A stretch of DNA of 8,467 nucleotides from Candidatus Kaiserbacteria bacterium (GCA_019247335.1 JAFAPB010000076.1:1-8467); one strand, 5' to 3'. Positions 1 through 6,545 are shown, numbered from the stretch's first letter. Notes: generated from the sequence alone by a model not told the origin. Made by a program: numbers and translations.

Positions 1-1301
1 GGCAAGGTCTCGGTGTCGCCGACACTCGCCTCGTGCTCGTATAAAAGCTGCGAGATCGCTCCCAGACTCTCCGGCGGCGTGATCACGTCGACTTCCGCCC
101 ACATCTCTTCGACACGCTTCGCCTGTCCGTCGTCAGGAAAGCGAGCCGGCGCGTACACATCTTCGATCTCGCCGTTCAAATGCGTGACACGATACACGGT
201 CGTCGGCATCGTTACGACGAGCTCGAGCGTAAATTCACGCCGCAAACGCTCGATGATGATCTCAAGATGGAGCATGCCCAAAAAGCCGCAGCGGAACCCC
301 TTCCCCATCACGCCGGATGATTCTTCCTCGTATGAGAGCGATGAATCCGAAAGCCGAAGCCGCTCGAGCGATTGCCGCAGGATCGGCAGATCATCCTGGC
401 TCTCCGGATACACGCTCGCCCAGATGACGGGCTCGGGAAAGCGGTACCCGGAAAGTGCCGGCGCGGGATTACGCACCGATGTCACCGTATCGCCGACCGA
501 TGCGAGTCCCGGTTTCTTGATCCCGGTCACGATGTAGCCGATCTCACCGTCGATGAGTTGGTCGCGCGGAGACTCTTCCGGGGTGAGCACGCCGACCTCG
601 AGCGCAACGAATTGCGCATTGGCAGCGACGAACGCGAGCGCATCGCCTTTTCGAATTGACCCGCCGAAGATGCGGCAGTAGACGATCACGCCGCGATGAT
701 CGGAATAGCCGAAATCGAAAATCAACGCCTGCGCGCGCTCTCCGGTCGAGCGCGGCGGCGGAATGCGCCGTACGACCTCATTGAGAAGCTCCGCCACACC
801 TGCGCCAGTCTTACCAGAAACCGGCAGAACATCGCTCTCCTCACAATTAAGAAGGAGCGCGAGCTCGCTTGTGATGTCGGAGACCCGCGCCGCCGGCGCA
901 TCTATTTTGGAAACGACGGGCACGATGACGAGCCCGAGCTCTTTTGCTACTGAAAGTACCGAGAGCGTCTGCGCCTCGACGCCTTGTGTGGAATCGACGA
1001 GCAAAACGACCCCTTCGACCGCCGTGAGCGCACGTGAGACCTCGTACGAAAAGTCGACATGCCCCGGCGTATCGATGAGATTGATGACGTAATCCTCGCC
1101 GCCCACTACCCATTTCATGCGGACCGGCTGCATTTTGATGGTGATGCCGCGCTCGCGCTCAAGATCCATGCGGTCGAGGACCTGCGCCTGCATGTTTCGT
1201 GCCTCGATCGTACCGGTCAACTCCAGCATACGGTCGGCCAGCGTCGATTTGCCGTGGTCGATGTGCGCAATGATCGAAAAATTGCGGATGTTCCTTGCCA
1301 T
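1..1301 (-). CDS. lepA: Translation elongation factor 4 (LepA/EF4), 3' end beyond left edge
   Basis: EF4 is a ribosome-associated translational GTPase that acts on the elongating or initiating ribosome. The frame is open from the ATG at 1301 to the window edge and gives 433 residues of about 600 usual for the family. The G domain shows HIDHGKS at 13-19 (G1/P-loop), RGITIK at 51-56 (switch I), DTPGHVDFSYEVSR at 77-90 (G3), SKID at 131-134 (G4) and SGKTG at 162-166 (G5). The LepA-typical stretch GFRCGFLGMLHLEII lies at 335-349. Missing from view are the rest of domain V and the LepA-specific C-terminal domain. The start is fixed by the family N-terminus (MARNIRNFSIIAHIDHGKS). There is no Shine-Dalgarno sequence; a TATAGT box sits 8 nt before the ATG. 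murJ ends 27 nt upstream. G4 has Ser where NKID is usual, and G5 has Gly where SAK is usual. Identification is secure. Confidence 0.97.
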   Translation of the reverse strand, partial: MARNIRNFSIIAHIDHGKSTLADRMLELTGTIEARNMQAQVLDRMDLERERGITIKMQPVRMKWVVGGEDYVINLIDTPGHVDFSYEVSRALTAVEGVVLLVDSTQGVEAQTLSVLSVAKELGLVIVPVVSKIDAPAARVSDITSELALLLNCEESDVLPVSGKTGAGVAELLNEVVRRIPPPRSTGERAQALIFDFGYSDHRGVIVYCRIFGGSIRKGDALAFVAANAQFVALEVGVLTPEESPRDQLIDGEIGYIVTGIKKPGLASVGDTVTSVRNPAPALSGYRFPEPVIWASVYPESQDDLPILRQSLERLRLSDSSLSYEEESSGVMGKGFRCGFLGMLHLEIIIERLRREFTLELVVTMPTTVYRVTHLNGEIEDVYAPARFPDDGQAKRVEEMWAEVDVITPPESLGAISQLLYEHEASVGDTETL

Positions 1302-1309
1302 GTCGGCAC

Positions 1310-1315
1310 ACTATA
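1310..1315 (-). promoter_or_regulatory. Candidate -10 box for lepA, leaderless arrangement
   Basis: On the minus strand TATAGT is followed by 8 nt and then the lepA ATG. A start site 6-7 nt after the box would fall at or within two bases of the initiation codon, so the mRNA would have almost no leader. No convincing -35 box is seen, because the upstream bases are the end of murJ. No SD-like purine run lies between box and ATG, which fits leaderless initiation. This is inferred from sequence only. Confidence 0.45.
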
Positions 1316-1328
1316 CCCCAGCGTCGCG

Positions 1329-3059
1329 TTAGATGCCCGTCGGCGTACCCGGGTCCTCCGCAGAGGACGCAACCGTGACCGCTGCAGTGCGCCGACGGGC
1401 GAGACGGCCGTGGAGCGAGGCATAGGTCTCGGAGAATTCTCTGCTACCGAGCAATCGGTAGGTGCTCGCGCCCACGAGAATCCCGCAAACGCCGGCAGCA
1501 GCGCCTTGTATGAACAAGGAGAGCGCCGTCGACGAGACGACGAATGAGCTCGCTAGATCGAGGAACACGTACGCGGCAACGCCTGTCGCGGCCGCGGCAA
1601 GCGCGCCCTGCAGCGCCGCACGCGCGATCTGCTTCATGTATCCGCCGAAGCGGAATTCAAAATGGGCAATGAGGACCAGCGTGCCGAGGATGCTCGCGAT
1701 CGAGTACGAGGCGGAAAGCACCAGCACGTTGGAGCCGGTAATGCCCTGGACGCGCAAAAATGTGCTCAAGACATCGAGATACGCGTGATTGGTCAATGTG
1801 AAGAGACCGATGAACGAGAACGCGATCGTCGCGATGGCCGTCGCGCCTGCGACGATGAACGGCACGAACGTCCGGCCCGCCGCGTAGTAGGCGCGCACGA
1901 TAAGAAGCGTGAGTCCCTGCGCGGCAAGCGAGAGTCCGAAGAGGGCGAATGCTGCGGCGGTGAGACGCGTATCCTCCCAATTGAAAGCGCCGCTTCCCAA
2001 TATGACGCGGATGATCTGCGCGCGGAGCACAAGGACGAGCGCGCTCGCGGGGAGCGACCAGAAAAGCACGTAGCGCGACGCGAGGGCGACATGTTCGACG
2101 AATTCATCCCGCGCGCCCCGTGAGAGTGCCTGCGCGAGCGTCGGGAAAGCGGCGACCGAATACGAGGCGCCGATCACCGAGAGCGGCACCGATTGCAGGT
2201 TGTACGCGAAGGTAAAGACGGCGATCGATCCCGGCGCGAGCGCACCGGCGATCACGATAAGCACGTTCTCCGCGATCTCGCTCATCGAGAGCGCGAGCGC
2301 GCGCGGCACGGAGACCAGCATCGTTTCAATGAAGGCGCGCGCGTCGTGGATCTTGGGTAGCGAGTGCAGGAATCCATCGGAGACGATCGACGGGATCTGG
2401 ATCGCAGCATGCAGGAGTGCGCCGATGACGACACCGAGCGCAAGACCGGGCAGCCCCATCACGGGATAGAAGAAAACGACGCCCGCGATCATGCCGGCGT
2501 TGTAAAAGAGGCCTGTTACCGCATAGAGCAGGTAGCGATGGCGCGATTGCGTAACGGCCGCGAGGATGTTGGAGATCCCGAGAAGTATCGGCTGCAGCAG
2601 CATAATGCGCGTCATGATGGTGAGCATGGGCAAGTAGCCTTCCGCACTGAACTCGGAGAAAAGCCGCTTGAGGACCATCGGCGCCGTGAGGTACGCGAGC
2701 GCACATAAGAGGATCGCGAGGAGCGAGAAACCCGCGAGGATCGTATCCATATACTGTCGCTGCTCGGCATCGCTCCGACGCGCGAATTCCGGGATCAGAA
2801 TATAGACTGAGACGAGCGCTCCGGTCGCGACGAAGATAAAATCCGGTATACGGAAGGCGGCATAGTAGAGATCGAGCGCGGTCGATGCGCCGAACGCATG
2901 CGCAAGCAGGTGGTCGCGCAAAAGCGCAAGGAGCGACGAGAAGAGCGCTGCGGCGGCGAGCACGTATGCGGCGGCCTGGAGGCCGCGCACTTCCGACGAC
3001 AAATAGCTGAATGCTGACGCGGCGCGCGATCGCGCGGAAACAGGACGCTGCCGCATCAT
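1329..3059 (-). CDS. murJ: MurJ/MviN-family lipid flippase (lipid II flippase-like)
   Basis: MurJ proteins (MOP exporter superfamily) flip lipid-linked peptidoglycan precursor across the inner membrane. This 576-residue protein is almost entirely hydrophobic helices, and I estimate about 14 membrane segments. It carries the family's first-loop signature LLRDHLLAHAFGAS (46-59) and the TM8-type stretch YNLQSVPLSVIGASYSVAAF (286-305). E. coli MurJ has about 511 residues; the excess is an N-terminal extension of about 25 residues and a longer, Arg/Ala-rich C-terminal tail. By eye alignment, E. coli Arg24 and Asp39 are kept (Arg48, Asp63), while Arg18, Arg52 and Arg270 align with Ser42, hydrophobic residues near 74-77, and Asn287. 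The lipid cargo is therefore less certain than the fold. It begins with two consecutive ATG codons (3059 and 3056) and has no clear SD. It lies 33 nt after the ligase-like gene and 27 nt before lepA, probably cotranscribed with the former. Confidence 0.88.
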   Translation of the reverse strand: MMRQRPVSARSRAASAFSYLSSEVRGLQAAAYVLAAAALFSSLLALLRDHLLAHAFGASTALDLYYAAFRIPDFIFVATGALVSVYILIPEFARRSDAEQRQYMDTILAGFSLLAILLCALAYLTAPMVLKRLFSEFSAEGYLPMLTIMTRIMLLQPILLGISNILAAVTQSRHRYLLYAVTGLFYNAGMIAGVVFFYPVMGLPGLALGVVIGALLHAAIQIPSIVSDGFLHSLPKIHDARAFIETMLVSVPRALALSMSEIAENVLIVIAGALAPGSIAVFTFAYNLQSVPLSVIGASYSVAAFPTLAQALSRGARDEFVEHVALASRYVLFWSLPASALVLVLRAQIIRVILGSGAFNWEDTRLTAAAFALFGLSLAAQGLTLLIVRAYYAAGRTFVPFIVAGATAIATIAFSFIGLFTLTNHAYLDVLSTFLRVQGITGSNVLVLSASYSIASILGTLVLIAHFEFRFGGYMKQIARAALQGALAAAATGVAAYVFLDLASSFVVSSTALSLFIQGAAAGVCGILVGASTYRLLGSREFSETYASLHGRLARRRTAAVTVASSAEDPGTPTGI

Positions 3060-3092
3060 ATGAAATTGCGCGCTCGCGCCGCTGCCGCCATA

Positions 3093-5384
3093 TTATTTTT
3101 TGGGCTGCGACTCTTGCGCTTGTGGGATCGGCTTCCCCGCCTCGAGATCGGCGATGATCTCTTTTACGACCGGCTGGCTTGAATCGAGCTTGTCGAGCGC
3201 CTGGAAGGTCGCGAGCGCATTTTGCGTATCGTGCTGCTGATAGTACGTGAGGCCGAGCACATACATGGCATTCGCGTATTGCGGTTCGATGACGAGCGCC
3301 TGTTTGAGCGCGGCGGCGGCGTCCGCATAGTCCTTCGCCGCGTAGGCGATGATTCCAAGGTTGTACCACGCCTGACTATCGCTCGAATCGTATTGCGCCG
3401 CAGCGGCTGCCGCCTGGAGCGCGTTTTGCATATCATTCTGCGCGGCGTAGATCTGCGAGGCTAAATAGTACGCCGAGGCATAATCGCTCTTGAGTCGGAT
3501 CGCATTCGCGAGATCCTGCAGCGCTACATCTGGATGGTTCTGGAGGAGTTCCAGCTGCGCGAGGTTCACATACGGTACCGGCGAGGTCGGATTTTCCGCA
3601 AGCGCCTTTTGAAATGCAGCGTGAGCGTTGTCGTACGCGCCGGGAATGTTCGATCCAGCAAGCTGCGCATAGAGCGATGCGAGCGAGAGCCAGTTCTGAT
3701 AGTCGGCCCCGTTGAGCGCGACCGCATCAAGCCCGTGTTGGATCGTCTCTTTGAGCGCCGCTTGGAGCTGTGCTTTGGCCGCATCGTCCGACCCGGCATT
3801 CGCGATCAGGTTCTGCAGAGAAATGAGGCCGAGCTCGACCGCCGCGCGATGCGCACGATCATCGCGGGGGTAGACCTTGAGCGCTTGCGCGATGATCGCT
3901 GACGGCGCGTCGGTCTTTTGCGTCGCGTTGTACGTCACGATCGCTTTGTTCACGAGCGCTTCGGCGTATGTTGCGCGGGCAGCAGCGCCGGCCCCGATAA
4001 CGAGGGCGAGCGCTCCGAGCGATGTGCCAAGTAAGAGCGCCCAGCTCTGCCAGGAGCCTTTGCCAAGCGTGAAATTCTTGAGCGGCGAGAAAGTCGGCGA
4101 GAGTAGCGCGAGCGTACAACCGAAGAGAACGAAGAATAGAAGAACGAGCGGCGTTCCCGGGATCGAAAGGATCTGGAATGAAAGTAGATAGAGCGAACCG
4201 AGCGAGAGCGGGAGCGCAAGGAGCGCGACCGGAGCATCGGTATGGGAGAACCAGAATCGCGCGCACACGAATATCGCGCCCGCGATAAACGCGAGCCACG
4301 CGAGAAGGCCGAGAAGGCCGACCGTGATGAACGCGGTCGGGATCGACGCAACGCCGGTGGAGAAATCAATGTTCCAAAATTGCGTCTGATTCACATCGAC
4401 GGGCTTATGCAGTCCCCATTCGCGCGTGAATGTATTCGGTCCGGAACCGAACAGGAGCGCAACGGGGCGCGAGAGCGTCTGTTCTCCGATCGCGAGCGTC
4501 CCCTGCCACGACGGGCGTACATCGCTCTGCGCGACACGCACGCTTTGCGGCAAGACGTTGACGATAAATGCGCCGAAGATCGCGAAGAATGCGGCGATTA
4601 TGATGCTCGCGAGCGGCAGATATTGCATGCGCCAGAAAGCGCCGTCGGAGAATCCGCTCGCGCGGTACCCGCGGATAAGCAGCAGCGCCGCGAGCGCGGC
4701 AATGACCGCGAGCCACACGTCGAGATAATTGGCGATCACGAGAATGATCAGCGAGAAGAGCGCGAGCGCAAAGAGCGCGGTGCGCCAGAGTCGTGCGCCG
4801 ACCGGCGTTTCGATGAACGCGGGCGCAAAGAAAAAGCCGAGACCGGCGAGGATCGCAAGGTCATGCCATCCGCCGACGAGATTGCCCGTCTGTCCGGAGA
4901 GCGCACCGCCGAGCGCGAGCGACGGAAATACGAAGTGAATGATCTCCACGAGCAGTGCGATCGCTGCGCCAAGGAGGACTCCCCGTATCAGATACACAAT
5001 GCGGCGCGGGTGCATAGCAAAGAGCGACGCCGTGAGCGTGAAGGCGGCAAAGAAAACGCACACGAGCGCGAGCGTATCCGATTCTGTCCCGCTGCCGACG
5101 AGCGAGACGCTCGCGCGGCCGGTGATCACGCTCGAGAGCGCGTACGTGAGCGGCACGAGTCCGGCAAGAAAGACCGCAAGATTCCACGGCATCCGGAGCG
5201 TCCCCTCGGAAAATCGCGCAACGATCCAGAGGATCGCGGCAATGATGAGCATGCACGCCATGAGCAACGCCTTGGCCTGCACCGGCGCCATCCACGCATT
5301 GGGGAGGAAGAAAAACGGCAGGAGCGTGCAGAGCGCCGTGAGAAGCCATCGGTTGATATCATCGAGCCGCTCAAACACGGTCAT
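3093..5384 (-). CDS. O-antigen ligase/polymerase-like membrane protein with C-terminal TPR repeats
   Basis: Wzy/WaaL/PglL-type enzymes transfer or polymerise lipid-linked glycans on the outer face of the membrane. The 763-residue product has about 10-12 membrane segments between residues 13 and 470. The long extracytoplasmic loop of the family is present, with FGSGPNTFTREWGLHKP (312-328) and TQFWNIDFSTGV (334-345). After the last helix (about 447-469) comes an alpha-helical region with at least four TPR units: about 565-598, 602-635, 637-669 and 671-703, with a further unit at 705-738; AWYNLGIIAYAAKDYADAAA (672-691) is typical. The tail is short and ends in two lysines. The frame is open to 5501, but that extension would overlap rnpB and its terminator, so I chose the ATG at 5384. 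There is no SD; a TATTAT box ends 7 nt before the ATG. murJ follows 33 nt downstream. Whether the acceptor is glycan, lipid or protein cannot be told. Confidence 0.85.
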   Translation of the reverse strand: MTVFERLDDINRWLLTALCTLLPFFFLPNAWMAPVQAKALLMACMLIIAAILWIVARFSEGTLRMPWNLAVFLAGLVPLTYALSSVITGRASVSLVGSGTESDTLALVCVFFAAFTLTASLFAMHPRRIVYLIRGVLLGAAIALLVEIIHFVFPSLALGGALSGQTGNLVGGWHDLAILAGLGFFFAPAFIETPVGARLWRTALFALALFSLIILVIANYLDVWLAVIAALAALLLIRGYRASGFSDGAFWRMQYLPLASIIIAAFFAIFGAFIVNVLPQSVRVAQSDVRPSWQGTLAIGEQTLSRPVALLFGSGPNTFTREWGLHKPVDVNQTQFWNIDFSTGVASIPTAFITVGLLGLLAWLAFIAGAIFVCARFWFSHTDAPVALLALPLSLGSLYLLSFQILSIPGTPLVLLFFVLFGCTLALLSPTFSPLKNFTLGKGSWQSWALLLGTSLGALALVIGAGAAARATYAEALVNKAIVTYNATQKTDAPSAIIAQALKVYPRDDRAHRAAVELGLISLQNLIANAGSDDAAKAQLQAALKETIQHGLDAVALNGADYQNWLSLASLYAQLAGSNIPGAYDNAHAAFQKALAENPTSPVPYVNLAQLELLQNHPDVALQDLANAIRLKSDYASAYYLASQIYAAQNDMQNALQAAAAAAQYDSSDSQAWYNLGIIAYAAKDYADAAAALKQALVIEPQYANAMYVLGLTYYQQHDTQNALATFQALDKLDSSQPVVKEIIADLEAGKPIPQAQESQPKK

Positions 5385-5402
5385 AGGCACGATAATATCA
5401 TA
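5385..5402 (-). promoter_or_regulatory. Candidate -10 boxes for the ligase-like gene
   Basis: Between the rnpB terminator and the ATG at 5384 the minus strand holds two overlapping A/T boxes, TATGAT (5397-5402) and TATTAT (5392-5397). TATTAT is 7 nt from the ATG, the same layout as in front of lepA, and would give a leaderless transcript. TATGAT would leave a leader of about 5 nt. No good -35 and no SD are visible. The gene lies after a strong terminator hairpin, so it needs its own promoter. Confidence 0.45.
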
Positions 5403-5407
5403 GCCCG

Positions 5408-5444
5408 GTAAACGAAAGAGCGAAGCTTTCGCTTCGCTCTTTCG
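5408..5444 (-). terminator. Rho-independent terminator of rnpB
   Basis: A perfect 14-bp inverted repeat (arms 5431-5444 and 5413-5426) encloses a GAAA tetraloop when read on the minus strand and is followed by TTT. It begins right after the 3' strand of helix P1 of rnpB. The T tract is short, but the stem is long and mismatch-free. Because the stem is palindromic it also forms on the plus strand, where no gene needs it. Confidence 0.75.
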
Positions 5445-5763
5445 CTGCGCCGATAAGCCGGATTCTGTCGTGGGCAGGCATGTATCTGGGATGAGCGTCA
5501 CCGCTCACCTCTGGCGGCACTCTTGTTTCCACGCGTGGTCGAAACAAGCACGGCCTTGCACGCAGGTAGGAATTTTGCCGTTGCACCTCCGCGTTTCCGA
5601 GGAGCTCATCCTTGCGGATGCCTAGTCTCTCGACATCGGCGTCTCTGTTCGCATCCCTATCCTCTCGGACGACGGGCGTTACCCGCTACCCTGCTCCATT
5701 CTTGCGAATGGGCGTGTCCGGACTTTCCTCGGCCGCTTACGCGACCGCGTCTGCCTAGCGCAG
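5445..5763 (-). ncRNA. rnpB: RNase P RNA (catalytic subunit), compact bacterial type A-like
   Basis: RNase P RNA cleaves the 5' leader from precursor tRNAs. On the minus strand the near-universal 5' core GAGGAAAGTCCGGAC (P4 region) and the 3' core ACAGAATCCGGCTTAT are both present and correctly ordered. The ends pair as P1 (CTGCGC with GCGCAG, 5758-5763 and 5445-5450), and GGCAG with CTGCC can form P2. Further family landmarks are the GAACAGAGAC stretch, ACGGCAAAA, GCAAGGCC, and a P18-like hairpin TGAGCG-GTGA-CGCTCA. At about 319 nt it is shorter than the 377 nt of E. coli. Where E. coli has P15-P17, there is only a simple hairpin (CTTGTTTC with GAAACAAG), and I see no GGU motif in its loop. 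Boundaries are set by P1, the upstream promoter and the adjoining terminator. Confidence 0.95.
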
Positions 5764-5769
5764 AGGTCT

Positions 5770-5797
5770 ATTCTACCTCATTTGACAATCACAGCAA
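5770..5797 (-). promoter_or_regulatory. rnpB promoter
   Basis: On the minus strand TTGCTG (5792-5797) and TAGAAT (5770-5775) are separated by 16 nt. A start 7 nt after the -10 falls at 5763, exactly the first base of the P1 helix of rnpB. This agreement between two independent signals supports both calls. Confidence 0.6.
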
Positions 5798-5813
5798 GAT
5801 AGGCTCTGATACT
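5782..5813 (+). promoter_or_regulatory. Possible promoter of the small plus-strand operon
   Basis: A perfect TTGACA lies at 5782-5787 on the plus strand. The best -10-like match downstream is GATACT at 5808-5813, 20 nt away, which is longer than the usual 16-18. It overlaps the rnpB promoter on the other strand. The 5841 gene needs a promoter somewhere in this gap, since rnpB is transcribed away from it. The -35 is convincing, the -10 is not. Confidence 0.35.
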
Positions 5814-5827
5814 GCAAGCGCCTTTTT

Positions 5828-5833
5828 AGGAGA
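5828..5833 (+). promoter_or_regulatory. Ribosome binding site of the 5841 gene
   Basis: AGGAGA lies 7 nt before the ATG at 5841. It decides the start: the same frame is open from further upstream (ATG at 5523), but that part is antisense to rnpB. Confidence 0.75.
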
Positions 5834-5840
5834 GACCGAC

Positions 5841-6215
5841 ATGGCAAAAAATAGCTTCGGCGTAACCGCCCGGGTCGCCAAAACCGACTCCGACAACCCG
5901 TACCGATGGCTTGAAGGCTATCTGCAGCTGCATAATCTCCGAATCCCTATCATGCAGGTTCGCTTCAGCCGGGAGATCGAGCAGAACCGCATGGCTATTC
6001 ACTGGCTGGGTTCCGGCCTTGCGAGCCGTACGTACTGGTATTCCAACTGGGACAACCTCATGCGTCGTCTTGAGAAACAGTTCGGAGACCGCGAATTTAC
6101 CGTTCTGGTTCACCACGCCGAAATGACCTGGAACTTCTGTGCGGATACGTACGAGAACAACGTGATCATCATGAGCGATGATACGAGTATTACTATCCCG
6201 AGGATACGAGCGTAG
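5841..6215 (+). CDS. Uncharacterised small cytosolic protein, first gene of a two-gene operon
   Basis: I do not recognise this 124-residue protein. It has no signal peptide, membrane segment or cysteine cluster (one Cys only, at about 101), so it is likely cytosolic. It is rich in aromatic residues, with Trp at about 24, 55, 67, 70 and 98. Apparent order: strands around 27-43, a Trp-rich centre (WLGSGLASRTYWYSNWDN, 55-72), a helix around 71-81 (NLMRRLEKQFG), then strands including REFTVLVHH (84-92) and NNVIIMSDDTSITI (106-119). This looks like a small alpha/beta fold, which is inference. The start is supported by AGGAGA 7 nt upstream. The stop codon TAG is part of the AGGAGG that serves the next gene, so translation of the two is probably coupled. 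It is less GC-rich to the eye than its neighbours. No function is assigned. Confidence 0.85.
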   Translation: MAKNSFGVTARVAKTDSDNPYRWLEGYLQLHNLRIPIMQVRFSREIEQNRMAIHWLGSGLASRTYWYSNWDNLMRRLEKQFGDREFTVLVHHAEMTWNFCADTYENNVIIMSDDTSITIPRIRA

Positions 6216-6219
6216 GAGG
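6214..6219 (+). promoter_or_regulatory. Ribosome binding site of the 6225 gene, overlapping the upstream stop
   Basis: A full AGGAGG begins inside the TAG stop of the preceding gene and lies 5 nt before the ATG at 6225. This fixes the start and suggests that both genes are made together. Confidence 0.8.
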
Positions 6220-6224
6220 ACGGC

Positions 6225-6545
6225 ATGCCCAACGCAAGCCACACTGCCGCGAATTCGACCGACATCACCTTCGAGCTTGTGCACCTCGGTGGGAAGACAT
6301 TCACGACGACGATCGAATTCCCGAGCACGCCGCTTCAACTGCGAACGGCGCTCTCGATGGGATTTCGTCGTCTGCGCGAACGCGCGAAGTGGAAAGGCAA
6401 CATCGACAACTATGATGTCGAGGTCAACGGCCTCGCACCGGTGCCGCCGGCTGCCGAGCACGCGATCGTTCCGGCTGCCGCGAAGATCCGCATCATCGAG
6501 ATGCCGCCTCGCAAGCGCGAAGTCGCGCATATCTGGGTCGTCTAG
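6225..6545 (+). CDS. Uncharacterised small protein, second gene of the operon, possible beta-grasp fold
   Basis: I do not recognise this 106-residue protein. No signal peptide, membrane segment or cysteine is present. The pattern suggests a beta hairpin (TFELVHLGGKTFTTTIEF, about 15-32), a long basic helix (LQLRTALSMGFRRLRERAKW, about 38-57), a strand (YDVEVNGLAP, about 63-72), a Pro/Ala-rich loop, and a last strand pair (AKIRIIEMP and AHIWVV at the end). Hairpin, helix, then strands is the order of ubiquitin-like or ThiS/MoaD-like beta-grasp proteins, but there is no C-terminal Gly-Gly, so conjugation or sulfur carriage is not supported. The fold is only a guess from the strand pattern. The gene sits 9 nt after its partner, behind a perfect SD, and is closed by a terminator 16 nt downstream. 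Function unknown; likely acts with the 5841 product. Confidence 0.85.
   Translation: MPNASHTAANSTDITFELVHLGGKTFTTTIEFPSTPLQLRTALSMGFRRLRERAKWKGNIDNYDVEVNGLAPVPPAAEHAIVPAAAKIRIIEMPPRKREVAHIWVV

Noticed and set aside
2326..3369. Minus-strand frame of 347 codons overlapping murJ and the ligase-like gene
   Set aside because: It is out of frame with both genes it crosses, Arg-rich and without family features, while both overlapped genes have clear homology features.
4242..5411. Long plus-strand frame of 389 codons
   Set aside because: It is antisense to the ligase-like gene, has an Arg/Glu/Asp-dominated composition typical of the reverse frame of a hydrophobic protein, and has no SD or domain.
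5385..5501. N-terminal extension of the ligase-like gene to an ATG at 5501
   Set aside because: It would run through the 3' end of rnpB and the terminator hairpin; the ATG at 5384 fits the first membrane helix.
5523..5840. N-terminal extension of the first small plus-strand gene
   Set aside because: It is antisense to rnpB; AGGAGA at 5828 marks the true start at 5841.
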